Shown piece after piece: positions 35,724 through 46,271 of a DNA stretch of 64,000 nucleotides; the first letter of the stretch is position 1; every line of letters starts with the position of its first letter. The translations under genes and the position numbers were made by a program. Origin of the DNA: Artemia franciscana (Eukaryota > Arthropoda > Branchiopoda > Anostraca > Artemiidae); NCBI RefSeq assembly GCF_032884065.1, contig NC_088866.1, positions 33,089,519-33,153,518 of the forward strand, read 5' to 3'. A model generated the notes under the pieces. That model ran no database searches. It worked only from the letters and a program-made list of their open reading frames with translations, and was not told where the DNA came from.

Positions 35724-35868
35724 GTAGAAATAATTGCAAAGGAAAGACTGGATGATTTTAAAAAAAAGGTTGTCGTAGAATTTCAAGGAGAGCAAGGATT
35801 AGATGACGGGGGTCTCTCCAAAGAATTTTTCCTACTACTCATTGAAAAACTTTTCAACCCGGACTCGG
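35724..35868 (+). CDS. HECT E3 ubiquitin ligase exon (start of the HECT N-lobe)
   Basis: HECT ligases take ubiquitin from an E2 onto a C-lobe cysteine and pass it to substrates. This exon encodes 48 residues: VEIIAKERLDDFKKKVVVEF, then QGEQGLDDGGLSKEFFLLLI and EKLFNPDS plus the first base of a glycine codon. The pattern VEF-x-GE-x-G-D-x-GG-x2-KEFF-x-LL-x3-FNPD is the conserved beginning of the N-lobe, closest in wording to UBE3A/E6AP- or HECTD2-type members. Acceptor TTTTTTGTAG ends at 35723; donor TCGG/GTGAGC starts at 35869. No neighbouring HECT exon (E2-binding part, catalytic cysteine) was found. It sits between two parts of a broken HME copy, next to a truncated LINE. Confidence 0.88.
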
Positions 35869-36870
35869 GTGAGCTTTTATTTTACCTGAATTATTTGAAG
35901 AGTGTGTCCCACATGACATTGGTTGTCCTTTTTTCTTCTTCTTTTAGCTTTTATTGTAAACATATTAAAGTCCATGTTGCATATTAATTATTGTGTTTAC
36001 AGACTGTCATTACTTAACTAAGGCTTTTTCGAATAATCAACTTTTTTTTTAATTTAGATGTCTTCAACTATCTAGGCTATAGTAGTGTTAAGATATAAAA
36101 AATTGGGTATGGCTAGTGTTGTAAAATTGCTGTAAAAAAAAGTGGTAAGATAAGATATTTATTTCAAACAATTACTATCACAAGCCCCGAAGGGCCAAAC
36201 GTGGTGATTGATATTGGATACAATATGGTGCTTCTCAGGAAATTTAGGGTAAAATTGATGGTTTAAAGTTGTCTTAAAAGTATTTTCTATAGCTGCCCTT
36301 GTTTTTTTATGGCTTTTTAAAGCATCAAAGGAAAAAAATTATGCACAATTTGAAATAGTTACGGTACACTTCCAAATACAGTTTTCCCTCCCAGTCTCTG
36401 TGTGACTCAAGCTCGTATGCTGGGATTGATTTTAGAAGTGGTTTTACCATTTGTGCTGTGGGAGGGGAATAAGATAAAAGCCCTCTCCCTGGAAAATGAT
36501 AGGAAGCGACCTAAAAATCTACATTGTTTTATTCCTTCTACCCTTAGATATTTTTCTCTTTTTTTTCAAGCGCCTAAGGCAAGAAATAAAATGCACAATT
36601 TGATTCGTTTGATTCTTTTCTTTTAATTTGATTACTGCAAGTTGATTGAGGCTTGAACTTTTTAATCGCTAAAATGAGAGCTTTGATATAAAAAAGAATT
36701 TTTTTAATGATCCTTCTTTCTATTTTCTATAACCATTACTCATGTGACCTTAATTCAATTTATAGTCCATATAATTTGTCTATTTATCGTTTGTATTTGT
36801 GTCCCCACCTAAATGTCACCCCCCGCCCTTCTCCCTGCCTCACTCTCTGTCTCCCAAATATAAGTTGTTG
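35869..36870. other. Non-coding stretch after the HECT exon
   Basis: Begins with the HECT exon donor GTGAGC. AT-rich with T-runs. No next exon of the ligase recognised. Confidence 0.55.
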
Positions 36871-36871
36871 C

Positions 36872-37409
36872 TTTGGGGGGATTTGGAGGGGGAAATCTTG
36901 GAAAAACACTTGGAGTGGAGGAATCGGGATGAAGCTTGGTGGATAGAATAAACAAATGTTCTTGATACGTGATTGACAGAATCGTACTGGATTCGCTCTC
37001 TTTGGAGGAGTTGGGGGGAGGGGTTCAGTGATTTGGCGATTTTGGTGCTTCTGGACGTGCTAGGACCATGAAAATTGGTAGGCGTGTCAGGGAGTTGCAC
37101 AATTTGACTTGATAAAGTTGTTTTCCCAGATTTGACCATCTGGGGGGCTAAAGGGAGAGGAAAAATTAGAAAAAATTAGGTATTTATAACTTACGAGTGG
37201 GTGATCGGATCTTAATGAATTTTGATATTTAGAAGGACATCGTGACTCAGAGCTCTTATTTTAAATCCTGACCGGCATTAAGCTTCTTATTTTCCTTTTT
37301 AAATCAATCTATTGATTCATAGAATTTTGTTAGAACTCATACCATATGATCTCTTGGCTGTTAGCTCTTCATGCCTCGTCACAAGTGCCATATGAGCTCT
37401 TAGCTCTTG
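36872..37409 (+). mobile_element. HME copy 6', 3' part
   Basis: Begins in mid-unit (GGATTTGGAGGGGGAAATC) and runs through the 3' block (GTGCTTCTGGACGTGCTAGG at about 37047-37067), a degenerate 3' hairpin near 37330-37355 and the end AGCTCTTAGCTCTTG. About 50 bases at its start repeat the last 50 bases of copy 6 (TTGGAGGGGGAA ... TTGGAGTGGAGGAATCGGGA), so the two are either halves of one copy with a short duplication or two independent truncated copies. It is strikingly similar to the 3' part of copy 3. Confidence 0.85.
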
Positions 37410-37416
37410 TTTTTCA

Positions 37417-37720
37417 AAATTTAGGAAATGTATTTGCATATCTTTAAAACCCTGTAAAACAGAATTGAGCAAAGTTATGAAGCTGAAAATAATTTTGTTG
37501 TACTTCAATTAAGCAAAAGATCAATTTTGCTAGGTTTCACTTTTATAGCACACATTTTTAAAGGTCAGGGCCCTCTAGAGGGAGAAGAAGTGGAGGTAGT
37601 TGCTTCAAAATACCTTCCCGGGACATAATTTATTCTGTAGATTCATCCCTGAATGTCTTATTTTCCTAACCTATACCCTTTCTGAGATAGCAAGAAGTCA
37701 ATTAACTAAAATTTTACCGA
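37417..37720. repeat. Rearranged copy of the palindromic repeat of 26.2-27.1 kb
   Basis: 37417-37550 is the reverse complement of the AGTACAACAAAATT-TTCAGCTTCA module and of the CTATAAAAGTGAAACCTTGC module, while 37565-37700 carries GGGCCCTCTAGAGGGAGAAG, AAAATACCTTCCCGGGACATAA and CCTATACCCTTTC in forward orientation. It directly follows HME copy 6'. Confidence 0.7.
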
Positions 37721-37805
37721 AATTTTATTTTCAGAACTACAAGGAGATAAAAAAAAGTCAATGTTGGTATTACCAGAACATTTTTTCGGGTCATGAAACT
37801 TGTTA

Positions 37806-38175
37806 ATAGATCTCGACCAGATCCGGTGACATTGGAGGGAGTGGGAGGGAGAAACCAGAAATCATGGAAAACGTGAGAAGAATAAGCACAAGTCCTAGAT
37901 ATGTGATTGAAATAACCAAACCAGATCTCTTTAGGTGAGTTGGGGAGGGGGGGATTAATTAGAAAAAATTAATAAAAATGAGCTTTTTTCAACTTCTGAA
38001 CGGGTGATCAGATCTTAATGAAATTTGATACCTAGAAGGATCTCGTGCTTCAGAAGTTTTATTTTAAATCCCGACGAGATCCGGTGACATTGATGGGGGC
38101 ACTTTAAATCTCGGAAAACGTGAAAATCGAGGTATCTTTATCTTAAGAATGGGTGATCGGATCTTAATACAACTT
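37806..38175 (+). mobile_element. HME fragment
   Basis: Internal unit sequence only (GACCAGATCCGGTGACATTGG, AATAAGCACAAGTCCTAGAT, AACGGGTGATCAGATCTTAA, then a second GATCCGGTGACATTG). No 5' or 3' end. Diverged. Confidence 0.75.
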
Positions 38176-39275
38176 GATTTTAAGTGCTTGATATCCTGCT
38201 GAAAAATACTAAATTTATTTAAATCATTATTATTCTCAGTATGGATGCTCTCTTTCACTCTTACGATTTTTCTCTACTCCTTCAATTTAAATCTCTTCCT
38301 TATCTCTATTCCTTGATCTCTCTGTCTCTACTCTTTCTTCCCTTGCTTGCTTTTCCCTCCACTCATCTTAAAACGAGGTTCCTAAAGAGTTGGTAGTATT
38401 CCTCTAAAACCAACTTGATCTTTACTTTTCCTGTCCTTTGTCTTGGAACGGTGAACTTGAAACTACCCTAAATATTTGTCTCTTTAAAATTTTTATTTTT
38501 TCTTATTAAATTCTTTTTTTTACACAAAAACCTATCATCAGTATATTTCTCCTCAAGATAGGCCTGCCAAGGCTTTTTGTGAGGATTATAGGGGATACGT
38601 ATTGGAAATCAATAGGTTTGATTAAAGTCGTGGGTAAGGGTTTGTTGTCGCCTTTTGAAATTAAAAAGGGTGTTAAACAGTTTAGCAGTATTTCACTATG
38701 GCTGTTTGCACTGTGTTAATTATATAGTTGATCATTTTTGAAAAGAATGGGCCCAACAGTTCCTCTAGGGAACCTTACTTTATAGCTGTTGCTTTTTCCT
38801 GATGCACTGGTCATCGGCAAATCTCCAAACGAGCTCCGGATTATAATGAATATACTAGAAGGAAATTCAGCTAAAAAGAAAGTGGTCCTAAATTCTGAAA
38901 AATGGAAATAATGGTTATTAGGACTAATAATATGAATGATGAACAAAAAACTAAAGTTTACAACAAAGGTAAAAGTTTGAAATTGAGATTTAAAGATTTG
39001 GGAGTAATCTGGGCTGCAGTGGTAGCTTGCAACCTAGTAAGAGACGATCATGTCCCATAGTTAAGATAAAAATTGCCTATAACTCTTAAAACTTAAGTCA
39101 GATCAAAAAAAGAAGTAAGCTATTAGAACCGCCTTGTCTAATACACCTGTCGAGGAAACTAACTGTCCCTTTGCTTAAATAACAAGGAAAGTGTTTGTTT
39201 GGAAATCAAGGAAAGTGGCTGCAACCACAATGTTCCGCATTGAGGGCATCTTTTTTCTTTTCTTTTTTTTAACAG
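38176..39275. other. Non-coding stretch
   Basis: CT-rich at 38255-38360 (CTCTCTTTCACTC, CTCTCTGTCTCTAC). T-rich tract at 39250-39270 is the polypyrimidine tract of the next exon. No gene recognised. Confidence 0.5.
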
Positions 39276-39328
39276 ATAGCTTGGCACTGGAACATGATAA
39301 AGAACTGTTTAATGGCTCATTTTAAAAG
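39276..39328 (+). CDS. Short candidate exon upstream of the RS-rich exon
   Basis: Acceptor TTTTTTTTAACAG ends at 39275; donor AAAAG/GTATGT at 39329. 53 bases. Only one frame is open to the donor; it reads IAWHWNMIKNCLMAHFK and ends with AG, which with the first base of the next exon (39455) makes an arginine codon, so the two splice in frame. A different frame reads SLALEHDKELFNGSF and then stops, and would make this a last exon instead. I do not recognise either reading. Moderate splice-site support, no family match. Confidence 0.45.
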
Positions 39329-39454
39329 GTATGTTTTAGGAGGGAGAGGATTCAGCATTATATAGTGAGTCTTAATCTGAGAATTGTAGGCTCTCATAAG
39401 CAAATTAGACCTTAATTCTAAAACGAAACCATACGATTCTTTCTTTTTTTTTAG

Positions 39455-39577
39455 AGTTGTTAGCTTTTCTGGTAGACCTGTTGATGATAGCTCAATCAGG
39501 AAGGATCACTCTCGCAGTCGCTCTCCTCAATCACGCTCCCGTTTCAGAGATCGCAGAAGGACTGCCTCTAAGTCAAG
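39455..39577 (+). CDS. Exon with arginine/serine-rich (RS) segment
   Basis: Acceptor CTTTTTTTTTTAG ends at 39454; donor TCAAG/GTAGCT at 39578. The open frame reads VVSFSGRPVDDSSIRKD then HSRSRSPQSRSRFRDRRR and TASKS. The alternating Arg/Ser segment is typical of SR-type proteins of pre-mRNA splicing and their partners in nuclear speckles, where the serines are phosphorylated. 123 bases, starting with the last base of a codon and ending after two bases. No RNA-binding domain is visible in the window, so the protein is not identified. Confidence 0.65.
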
Positions 39578-39719
39578 GTAGCTTTTTTTATGTGGCAAAT
39601 ATTTGATCGTTCTTTTATTTGATTATTTTTGATAAGCTGAGCTTGATCCCTTTTTGACGAAATATGTTATAAATATGTAATAACTGTTGGTTAAAATGAA
39701 TGAAAGTTTTTCATTAGGC

Positions 39720-40720
39720 AACATTAAAATTGGAATTCTTTTTAAATAGGCATTTTGTTTTTCTTTTTTTGAGAAATTTGCTTCGTCTGCCGGATCTTTC
39801 GCCACCCGCAGAAAAAAGAGTCTCCGAAAAAAAAGTAGTATTCGATTCGCCTCTGTTGTACAGTAGCTGAAATATGGTATCATTTTAGTTACTATTTTTA
39901 GGTTTGTAGGCTTAGAAAATACAAAAATATTGACAAATTTGTTTGTCTGACCAAAACTTTTGTTCAACACGATTTAATTTTCTCATTGATGGAAAATTAA
40001 AAATATTCAATTGGTATTATTTTTAAATAGGTATTCCTTTATTGTGGAATTTGCATCATGTGCTGGATCTCTCGCAACCCGCAGAAAAAAAGTCTATAAA
40101 AAAAGCAATAATCGATTTGCATCAAATGTTGACTATAGTTGACAAATTTACTTCTCTGGCCGAAAGTTGTTTAAAAGTGAATAGTTTCTTTGTTATGCAG
40201 AAATAAAAGCAGATAATTGATATTATTTTTAATAGGTATTTTTTTGTGATATTCTTTTTCAGTCAGAGATACTATTAAGAATTTGCCGTCATGGCGTAGT
40301 GACGTGTCAAACACCCCGCATCCAGTTTTCGCTCTTCCTTAAGAACTGTTAAGTGCCATTTGTGCTTTTGATTTGGATTCTAATTTTGTATTTTAACTAA
40401 GTTTTTAGAAATGTTAATATTTTTAGTAGGGGGGATATAATGAATTTGCAAGTTTACTAAGTCTGGCGCGAAAGGGAAATTAGGTAGGGATGTTAGTCGC
40501 CCTCCAATCTTGTATAAGTGTTTGTTTTTTTTTTTTTTTTACTTATGCTGCTTTATAAATTAATGACGTTGTTATAGGTGTTTCCGTAGTTTACACGGAA
40601 GGGATGGGTGGTATCAATCACCTTTCTCAGCGATAAATTGTAACTTCTGATTTTGTTGAAATATGGCATCATTTTAGTTACTATTTTTAGGTTTCTAGGC
40701 TTAGAAAATACAAAAGGATA
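39720..40720 (+). repeat. Local duplications around 39.7-40.7 kb
   Basis: 39770-39860 and 40035-40130 share TTTGC-TC-TGCCGGATCT-TCGC-ACCCGCAGAAAAAA-AGTCT and CGATT-GC. A third weaker echo is near 40260-40325 (CCCCGCATCCAG). Separately, 39873-39932 and 40658-40717 share GAAATATGG-ATCATTTTAGTT and AGGCTTAGAAAATACAAAA. No coding function seen. Confidence 0.65.
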
Positions 40721-41850
40721 AATTATACAATAAAAATATACAAAGGACTTGATTTGTTTATACAACCTAAACTTATGTCCATAAAGCTTGAGTTGCAACC
40801 CCTTAACCCTCAAAAAAATCGGGAAAGAATTTGAACAAATACTCGGAAATTAAAGAATGTAGACTTATTTACTAGTTATTTCTTATTTGGCAATTACGGT
40901 TGTCACAAAGAAGGGGTAAATTTGCAAAGTGACCCGGAACTCAGGTGCCGTTCCCCATATGTATTAACATAAACAAGCATTATCTTCAATCCTAAAAACT
41001 AATATAATGAATTCTCTATTATAGTTCAGAAACAAGAGAAAATTGTCTAAAGCTATAGACAAAATTGAACGTCGCTGCCATATAGTTTGTCCAACACAAA
41101 CCAATACCTCTGTTGAACTATATCCCAACAATGCTGTCAATTCACAAAATTACTCGCGAGGGATTTGTTCCCTCGCGAATAAACGTTTGGGAATGAATAT
41201 TTTTTTTTTCATTTAATTACTTCAATGAAAACACCAACGAAGTCTATTTTTCAAACATCTTGGGGGGGGGGCAAATACCCTCATTTGGCACCACTGTTTC
41301 CCTTACATTTTTCCTTGTTGCTTACACTAGGAAGAAAGAATGGTGTTACTGGAAATAACCCTAAAAGTATTAAAATAAATTAAAGTGAAAAAGAGCTAAA
41401 TTTCTGTCCCAACTTTTTTCTTAAAAACAAAAATAAAACTTTCATCAGGCATAAGTGGTTGGAGTACCTAAATTTGGGGAGATTTACTTTTTCAGTTTTG
41501 TATGTTAGGAAGTTTCTATTATTATCTAAAATTCTTTTTTATATTTTTATTTTCTAAAATAAAACCTATTTTATATTTAAATCACCATTTAAAAATACTT
41601 TTCAATCATAAAAATTATATATATTGAATGAAAATATATTCCACCGAGAGATTTTGTACATTTTTGATTTCTTAAGCGAAGTGTTAATAATATGTTAAAA
41701 AGATCGACGAAAACTTTAAATTCTGTCAATTGTACCCTGGTCAATCTCTTAGCGACCTTGATTTCAGCCCCCCTCAAAAATGCGATGGTTACATAGTTTC
41801 TGAGAACAGAGATGTCCACTCTACTGTCCTCAGTGTAGGAAGAAGAATAA
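40721..41850. other. Non-coding stretch
   Basis: AT-rich sequence with a T-run near 41200 and a G-run near 41263. A local inverted repeat (TTACTCGCGAGGGATTTG / CCCTCGCGAATAA) is at 41150-41185. No gene recognised. Confidence 0.5.
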
Positions 41851-42575
41851 ACAAGAGCTAAGAGCTCATATGACCCTTGTGACGGGGTTGAAAGAGCCAA
41901 GAGCTCATTTGGTATGAGCTCTAGCAAAACTCTAAGAATCAATAGATTGCTTTAAAAGTAAAATCAGAGGCTTAATGCCGGTCGGAATTTAAAATAAGAG
42001 CGGAGTCACGAGGTCCTTCTAAATATGAAAATTAATAAAAATCTGATCACCCAATCGTAAGTTAAAAATACTTCAATTTTTCTAATTTTTCCTCTCCCTT
42101 CAGTCCCCCAGATGGTCGAATCGGGAAAAATGACTTTATCAAGTCAATTTGTGCAGCTCCCTGACACGCCAACCAATTTTATCGTCCTAGCACATCCAGA
42201 AGCACCAAACTTGCTAAATCACCCCACCCCCTAACTCCCCCAAAGAGAGCGGATCCAGTCGGGTTACGTGAATCGTGAATCTACGACATTTATAAGCGTT
42301 TTCCGAGATTTTCGGTTTCCCCGTCCAACTCCCCCCAATATCAACCGATCTGGTCGGGATTTGAAATATGACTTGTGAGGAAAATCAGAGGCTTAATGCC
42401 GGTCGGAGCCAATTTCTACTTTAATTTGGGCTGGTCCTTGATATGCCTGCCAAATTTTGTCGTCCTGGCTTACCTGGAAGTGCCTAAAGTAGGAAAACCG
42501 GGAGAGATAGACCGACCGACCGACAGAATTTGTGATAGCTACATGTCACTTGGAAGATGCCAAGTGCCATAAAAA
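41851..42575 (-). mobile_element. HME copy 7, short but with both ends (about 725 bp)
   Basis: On the minus strand the 5' hairpin is CACTTGG-CATCTT-CCAAGTG (42547-42566): the stem is kept while the middle differs from other copies. The 5' block includes GGCACTTCCAGGTAAGCCAGG. Only about two units remain. The 3' block and a 3' hairpin AGAGCTCATACCAAATGAGCTCTTGG type (about 41895-41925; here quoted as AGAGCTCA...TGAGCTCT) are present, and the end CTCTTAGCTCTTGT is at 41851. Confidence 0.85.
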
Positions 42576-42683
42576 GTATAGATGAAAATTTTCAGGATAA
42601 TATATAAGACAGCCGCCAAATTGAAAACGAAATAGAAATTTAAATAAAAATTTGCATTTATAGGTTATTAATTGCTAATAAAG

Positions 42684-42966
42684 ACTGTACAAGAATAGTC
42701 AATGATGACACATGTACCAAGACCCAGTGTAGCTCTTCTCGAGAAAACACTTGCATTTATGTGGATTTATTGGATGTCTTATGTCCCTGAGGCCTGTGTC
42801 TATGGAATGAAGTTGCATGGCTCAATTCAACGAGACGTCTTATTTCGCGCAGTAATATTCGTTTTACCGCGATCTGTGAAATACTGCACAGTCAGTTTAC
42901 TAGAATCTGTTACCGATTCGAAGCAGGGATCTAGAACGACAGAAACTATGTGTACCCAGGTTGTCT
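42684..42966 (+). other. Unidentified stretch, cysteine-rich reading, higher GC than neighbours
   Basis: One frame at 42682-42785 reads CTRIVNDDTCTKTQC then SSSRENTCIYVDLLDVLCP and a stop; another frame from 42702 continues open to 42966 (PEACVYGMKLHGS ... LPRSVKYCTVSLLESV). The base composition is more balanced than in the flanks. No clean splice site brackets it and I do not recognise a domain; it could be a broken gene or TE fragment with a frameshift near 42780. It lies directly next to the 5' end of HME copy 7. Confidence 0.3.
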
Positions 42967-43438
42967 GAATCGCGTATCTATATTACTATAAAAACAGCTT
43001 GAGGGTTTGAGTGGAATTTTTGATAGTTTCTGGGGGTTAATTCAGTCCATAATTTTCAACAAGAATATAAGACGTTGGACCAAATTGACTCACCATTGAC
43101 TGACTAAATTAAGGTGAATTTACAGACGAGCACATAAACACAATAATACTTCACACAACCAAGAAAAATTATCACTTTACCAAAAAAGAAAAAAAGCTAT
43201 TTTCTCTGGATTTCACTAGCTATTGTAAATTGAATTCATTTTTATTTAGAATTGATAAAAGAAATTGTTCAGTTTGTGAATTTAGTGACGGAGAGACTTG
43301 GTATCATTTTTTTTGGGGGGGGAGGGGGGTTCAAGACTTATGAAAAGGACAACACTGAGATGCAAGTCAAATCACAAAAGTTTTCGCTTCTCCTTAAAGT
43401 TTAAGTTTTTGGTTCTCATATTAAAGTTTTCTTATATA
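42967..43438. other. Non-coding stretch
   Basis: AT-rich, with a G-run at 43314-43328. Nothing recognised. Ends at the left tip of the hAT transposon. Confidence 0.5.
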
Positions 43439-43997
43439 CAGCGTTCGGACTCGCCTATAAATTCCAATAAATTCCTATATTCTAATGCACTCCTATAAAA
43501 TGCCTATATTTTGGCTAAAATCCTATTATTCCTATATTTTCGGCTGAAGAGCACTAAGAACATTGCTCATGATTTGCATTTTTCACTTCTCTTTAAGTAA
43601 GCCAAGATGTGCTTTTCTTTTTGCTTTTGACTCTGTTGTAGACTGTGCAGTCTTTCGGTGTAGATCGATAATTAATTACAACTGTTGAGCTGTTTGAACT
43701 TAACTAATGTTTTTACTGGGCTTAGTAAACTGCTTCTTCCTGGGCTATGCTGTTGTGTTGACTTAGTAGCCTATGTTCTGTTTTTTGTCATGTTGGGCCT
43801 GTCCGAAATGAGCAAAGATCAGTATACAGGCTAGCAGTATCTGCTTAATGAGACTGGAGTTCTTGTGACTTATGCGTTTCCTGCCTGAACGCTATTTTAA
43901 AGGCTGATGCGAATACGGCCCAGTTTTGGACATATCCATATTTTTTCTTTTTATGGTCTTTCAATCTTGGGATGCTGGTGATGCTTGGTAATTAAGT

Positions 43998-44246
43998 ATG
44001 GGGCCTACCAAGTTTAATAGTTCATGGCCTGCTAAGATGGATTGCAGTGGTAGAAAGATTGGCGAATGGTGTAAGACTGGAAATGACCAGTACTCGTTCT
44101 TTTGCAAACTCTGCTTGAAAAATTTTGGTTGCCAGCTGGGGTTGCTCAGGGGTAAACCAACATGTGCGATCTGCAGAACACAAAGCCGCAGTTACTGCTT
44201 AACTACATCCACTATAGCTTTACCTGAATGGACAATCTCGAGTTGA
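43998..44246 (+). pseudogene. hAT copy A, BED-type zinc finger part
   Basis: Reads KIGEWCKTGNDQYSFFCKLC and LKNFGCQLGLLRG: the C-x2-C half of a BED-like zinc finger used by hAT transposases to bind DNA. The two histidines expected afterwards are present in another frame (QHVRSAEHKAAV), so a frameshift lies near 44150. The ATG at 43998 is a plausible original start. Confidence 0.7.
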
Positions 44247-44259
44247 TGAAACAACCAAG

Positions 44260-45635
44260 AATAAACCGTTAGTTGGTACAAACATGTTTTGTGAGCGTGA
44301 TGCCGCTTATAAAGCAGAATTAATATGGGCACTTCAGACGGTATTGGTCGATATTGGTCCTCATATGGAAACGAAATCCAGAGCAGACTTTTATGCACAA
44401 GTTTTATGGGCCACGCGACAAGTGATGATCTGTGTAGGAAGATTATGTCAGCCATTGCGTAGAATCAGCTGCCACTTGAAAAACTGATCGTGCTTGGAAG
44501 TGATGGACCAAACGTCAACAAAAGCGTTTGGAACAATTTCAAATAAAAAAAAGTGACGGGAAAGGGAATATTGAATATTGGTACTTGAAACTTCCATATA
44601 ATCCATAACGCTTTCTTGAAAGGTCTTCAGGTGTTCGGAGAAGAAAATTCCGACTTTGTTATTCTTATGCATTCATTTTTTGACGGCTGGCCTTCACGTT
44701 GTAAAGACTATTGAAAGTGCCAAAAGAAAGTATGAGTGCCAGAAAATGCTTTCACATAGTATGTCCTAAGCCGCTGGCTGACGATCGGACGTGCCCTTGC
44801 TAGAATCATGCAGAAGTTGCCGGCAATCTTAGAGTACTTCCTGAATTTCATGCCGAGAGAGAAAAAACTGAAGAAACTTCTGTCCACTCCCAAATTTTTA
44901 AAGATTGTAGCTTATATCAGAAGTGCGACGATGAAGGCCCAACTCGAGTTTGTTCTAGCCTCAGCAGAACTGTTCATAAGTTTCACCCAACTGTTCCAGA
45001 AAGAAGAGCCTCTCATTCATGTTCTGAACTCAGAGATCAAAAGACTGGTTGTGACGCTTTGCGGACGGGTCTTCACTCCAGATTTCATGACCGAGATTGA
45101 AAATTTCTCACCAGAAATGTTGAACCTTGCTGAAAAATTTGCAGAAAAGCCCATAGTTTCAGGAAATGTGGAACGACCTTTCCATGAGAAAGCAACACTG
45201 AAAGACAAGGCCATTTTCTATGTCAATGTGCGAAAACATTTTATTGCGGGCATTCGCCATATTTTGAACAAATGTCCTCTGGAAAAGGATGGTTTTCTAG
45301 AGGCTTTACGCTTTTTGAGTCCCATCAACATGAAGGATTCAAGAAGCATTGCAGACATAGCGACTGTGGCACGCGACATTGCGATTGGAGCAAGCTCAGA
45401 CGTCGCCCAGACTGAGTGGCTGCTTTTGCAAACGGAAAATGGACCCCGTGAGGACATTACTTGGATCGATCATTTTTGGAGCCATTACTTTGGACTGGTG
45501 AATGAGCGCAGGGACAGCAAGTACCCGGAACTTACCAAGCTTATCAAAGCAATGCTGACGTTGTCGCCTGGCAGTGCAGATGTTGAGCGTGGGTTCTCGC
45601 GTTCTGGTAGGATTCTCGGTGAAGACAGGCATTAA
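44260..45635 (+). pseudogene. hAT copy A, transposase catalytic region and hATC motif
   Basis: Pieces in order: AELIWALQTVLVDIG near 44315, EKLIVLGSDGPNVNK near 44480 (a family motif), a helical region with LPAILEYFLNFMPREKKLKK near 44820, and the uninterrupted frame 44808-45635. The latter ends with LSPGSADVERGFSRSGRIL, the hATC dimerisation signature, near 45565-45620. Several stops and frame changes between 44250 and 44808 break it; the first open piece cannot be translated through. hAT transposases cut and paste DNA in the nucleus with an RNase H-like DDE domain; the acidic residues could not be placed reliably here. Confidence 0.8.
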
Positions 45636-45729
45636 TGTCTGAACACGTTCTGGATGCGAGACTCATGGTATATGACACTTTGAGACTTTATGGAGGAAAA
45701 CAGAACGGTTTGTTATTACAAAAGAACTG

Positions 45730-46160
45730 TTGAATCTTGCACGTTCTGCATGGTCTCAATATCAACAATATCTGCATGAAAAGAAAAAAGAAGAGCTATT
45801 CGAGAAGGAGAAAGGAGCTTTTGAAGAGGACAACAAGTGGAAGTTGCAGGAGGTCCACGACGAAAAGAAAGAAATAGAAGACCTGGAAAGCGAAAAGAAA
45901 AACTTAGAGCATCAGAGCAAAGAGAAAATAGAACAATAGCAGATACTCTACTTCAAGAAGTGACCGATAGAATGAAGAAGGCTGCCGGGTCCAAGGGTTC
46001 CATAGACATTGCCCTAGCTGTTCCTTTGCTCGAAGGTGCTGTAAAGTCCAAAACAAGTGAAAGAGAGCAGATGGTGGAATCTGCGAGAATGGAGCAGTCT
46101 CTTGCAAAGAGAAAAAATGACCTCATATCGAAATTGATGCCCAAGAAGCAGCAAGAGTGA
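45730..46160 (+). pseudogene. hAT copy A, C-terminal charged coiled-coil
   Basis: After the hATC motif, a charged helix (ARSAWSQYQQYLHEKKKEEL, then EVHDEKKEIEDLESEKK) continues in one frame to 45939 and in another to 46160 (GSIDIALAVPLLEGAVKSK, ending LISKLMPKKQQE). A frameshift near 45920 separates them. The same order, with the same RSAW/RSVRKSYQIYL-type start, occurs in copy B at 54950-55350, showing that this tail belongs to the element. Confidence 0.7.
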
Positions 46161-46212
46161 TTCCAGGTATTTTACCTGTATCAGTCAATCGTTGGCACAG
46201 TATGTGTATCTG

Positions 46213-46214
<2 letters not shown>

Positions 46215-46270
<56 letters not shown>
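46215..46270 (+). repeat. 56-base A tract inside hAT copy A
   Basis: An uninterrupted run of A follows the coiled-coil stop codon by about 55 bases and lies about 170 bases inside the right terminal repeat. In a DNA transposon a tract of this kind is not expected; it could be a slippage-expanded A-run, an insertion, or an assembly artefact. Confidence 0.9.

Positions 46271-46271
<1 letters not shown>

Noticed and set aside
44192-45632. Minus-strand open frames over hAT copy A
   Set aside because: Antisense shadows of the transposase frame with the hATC motif.
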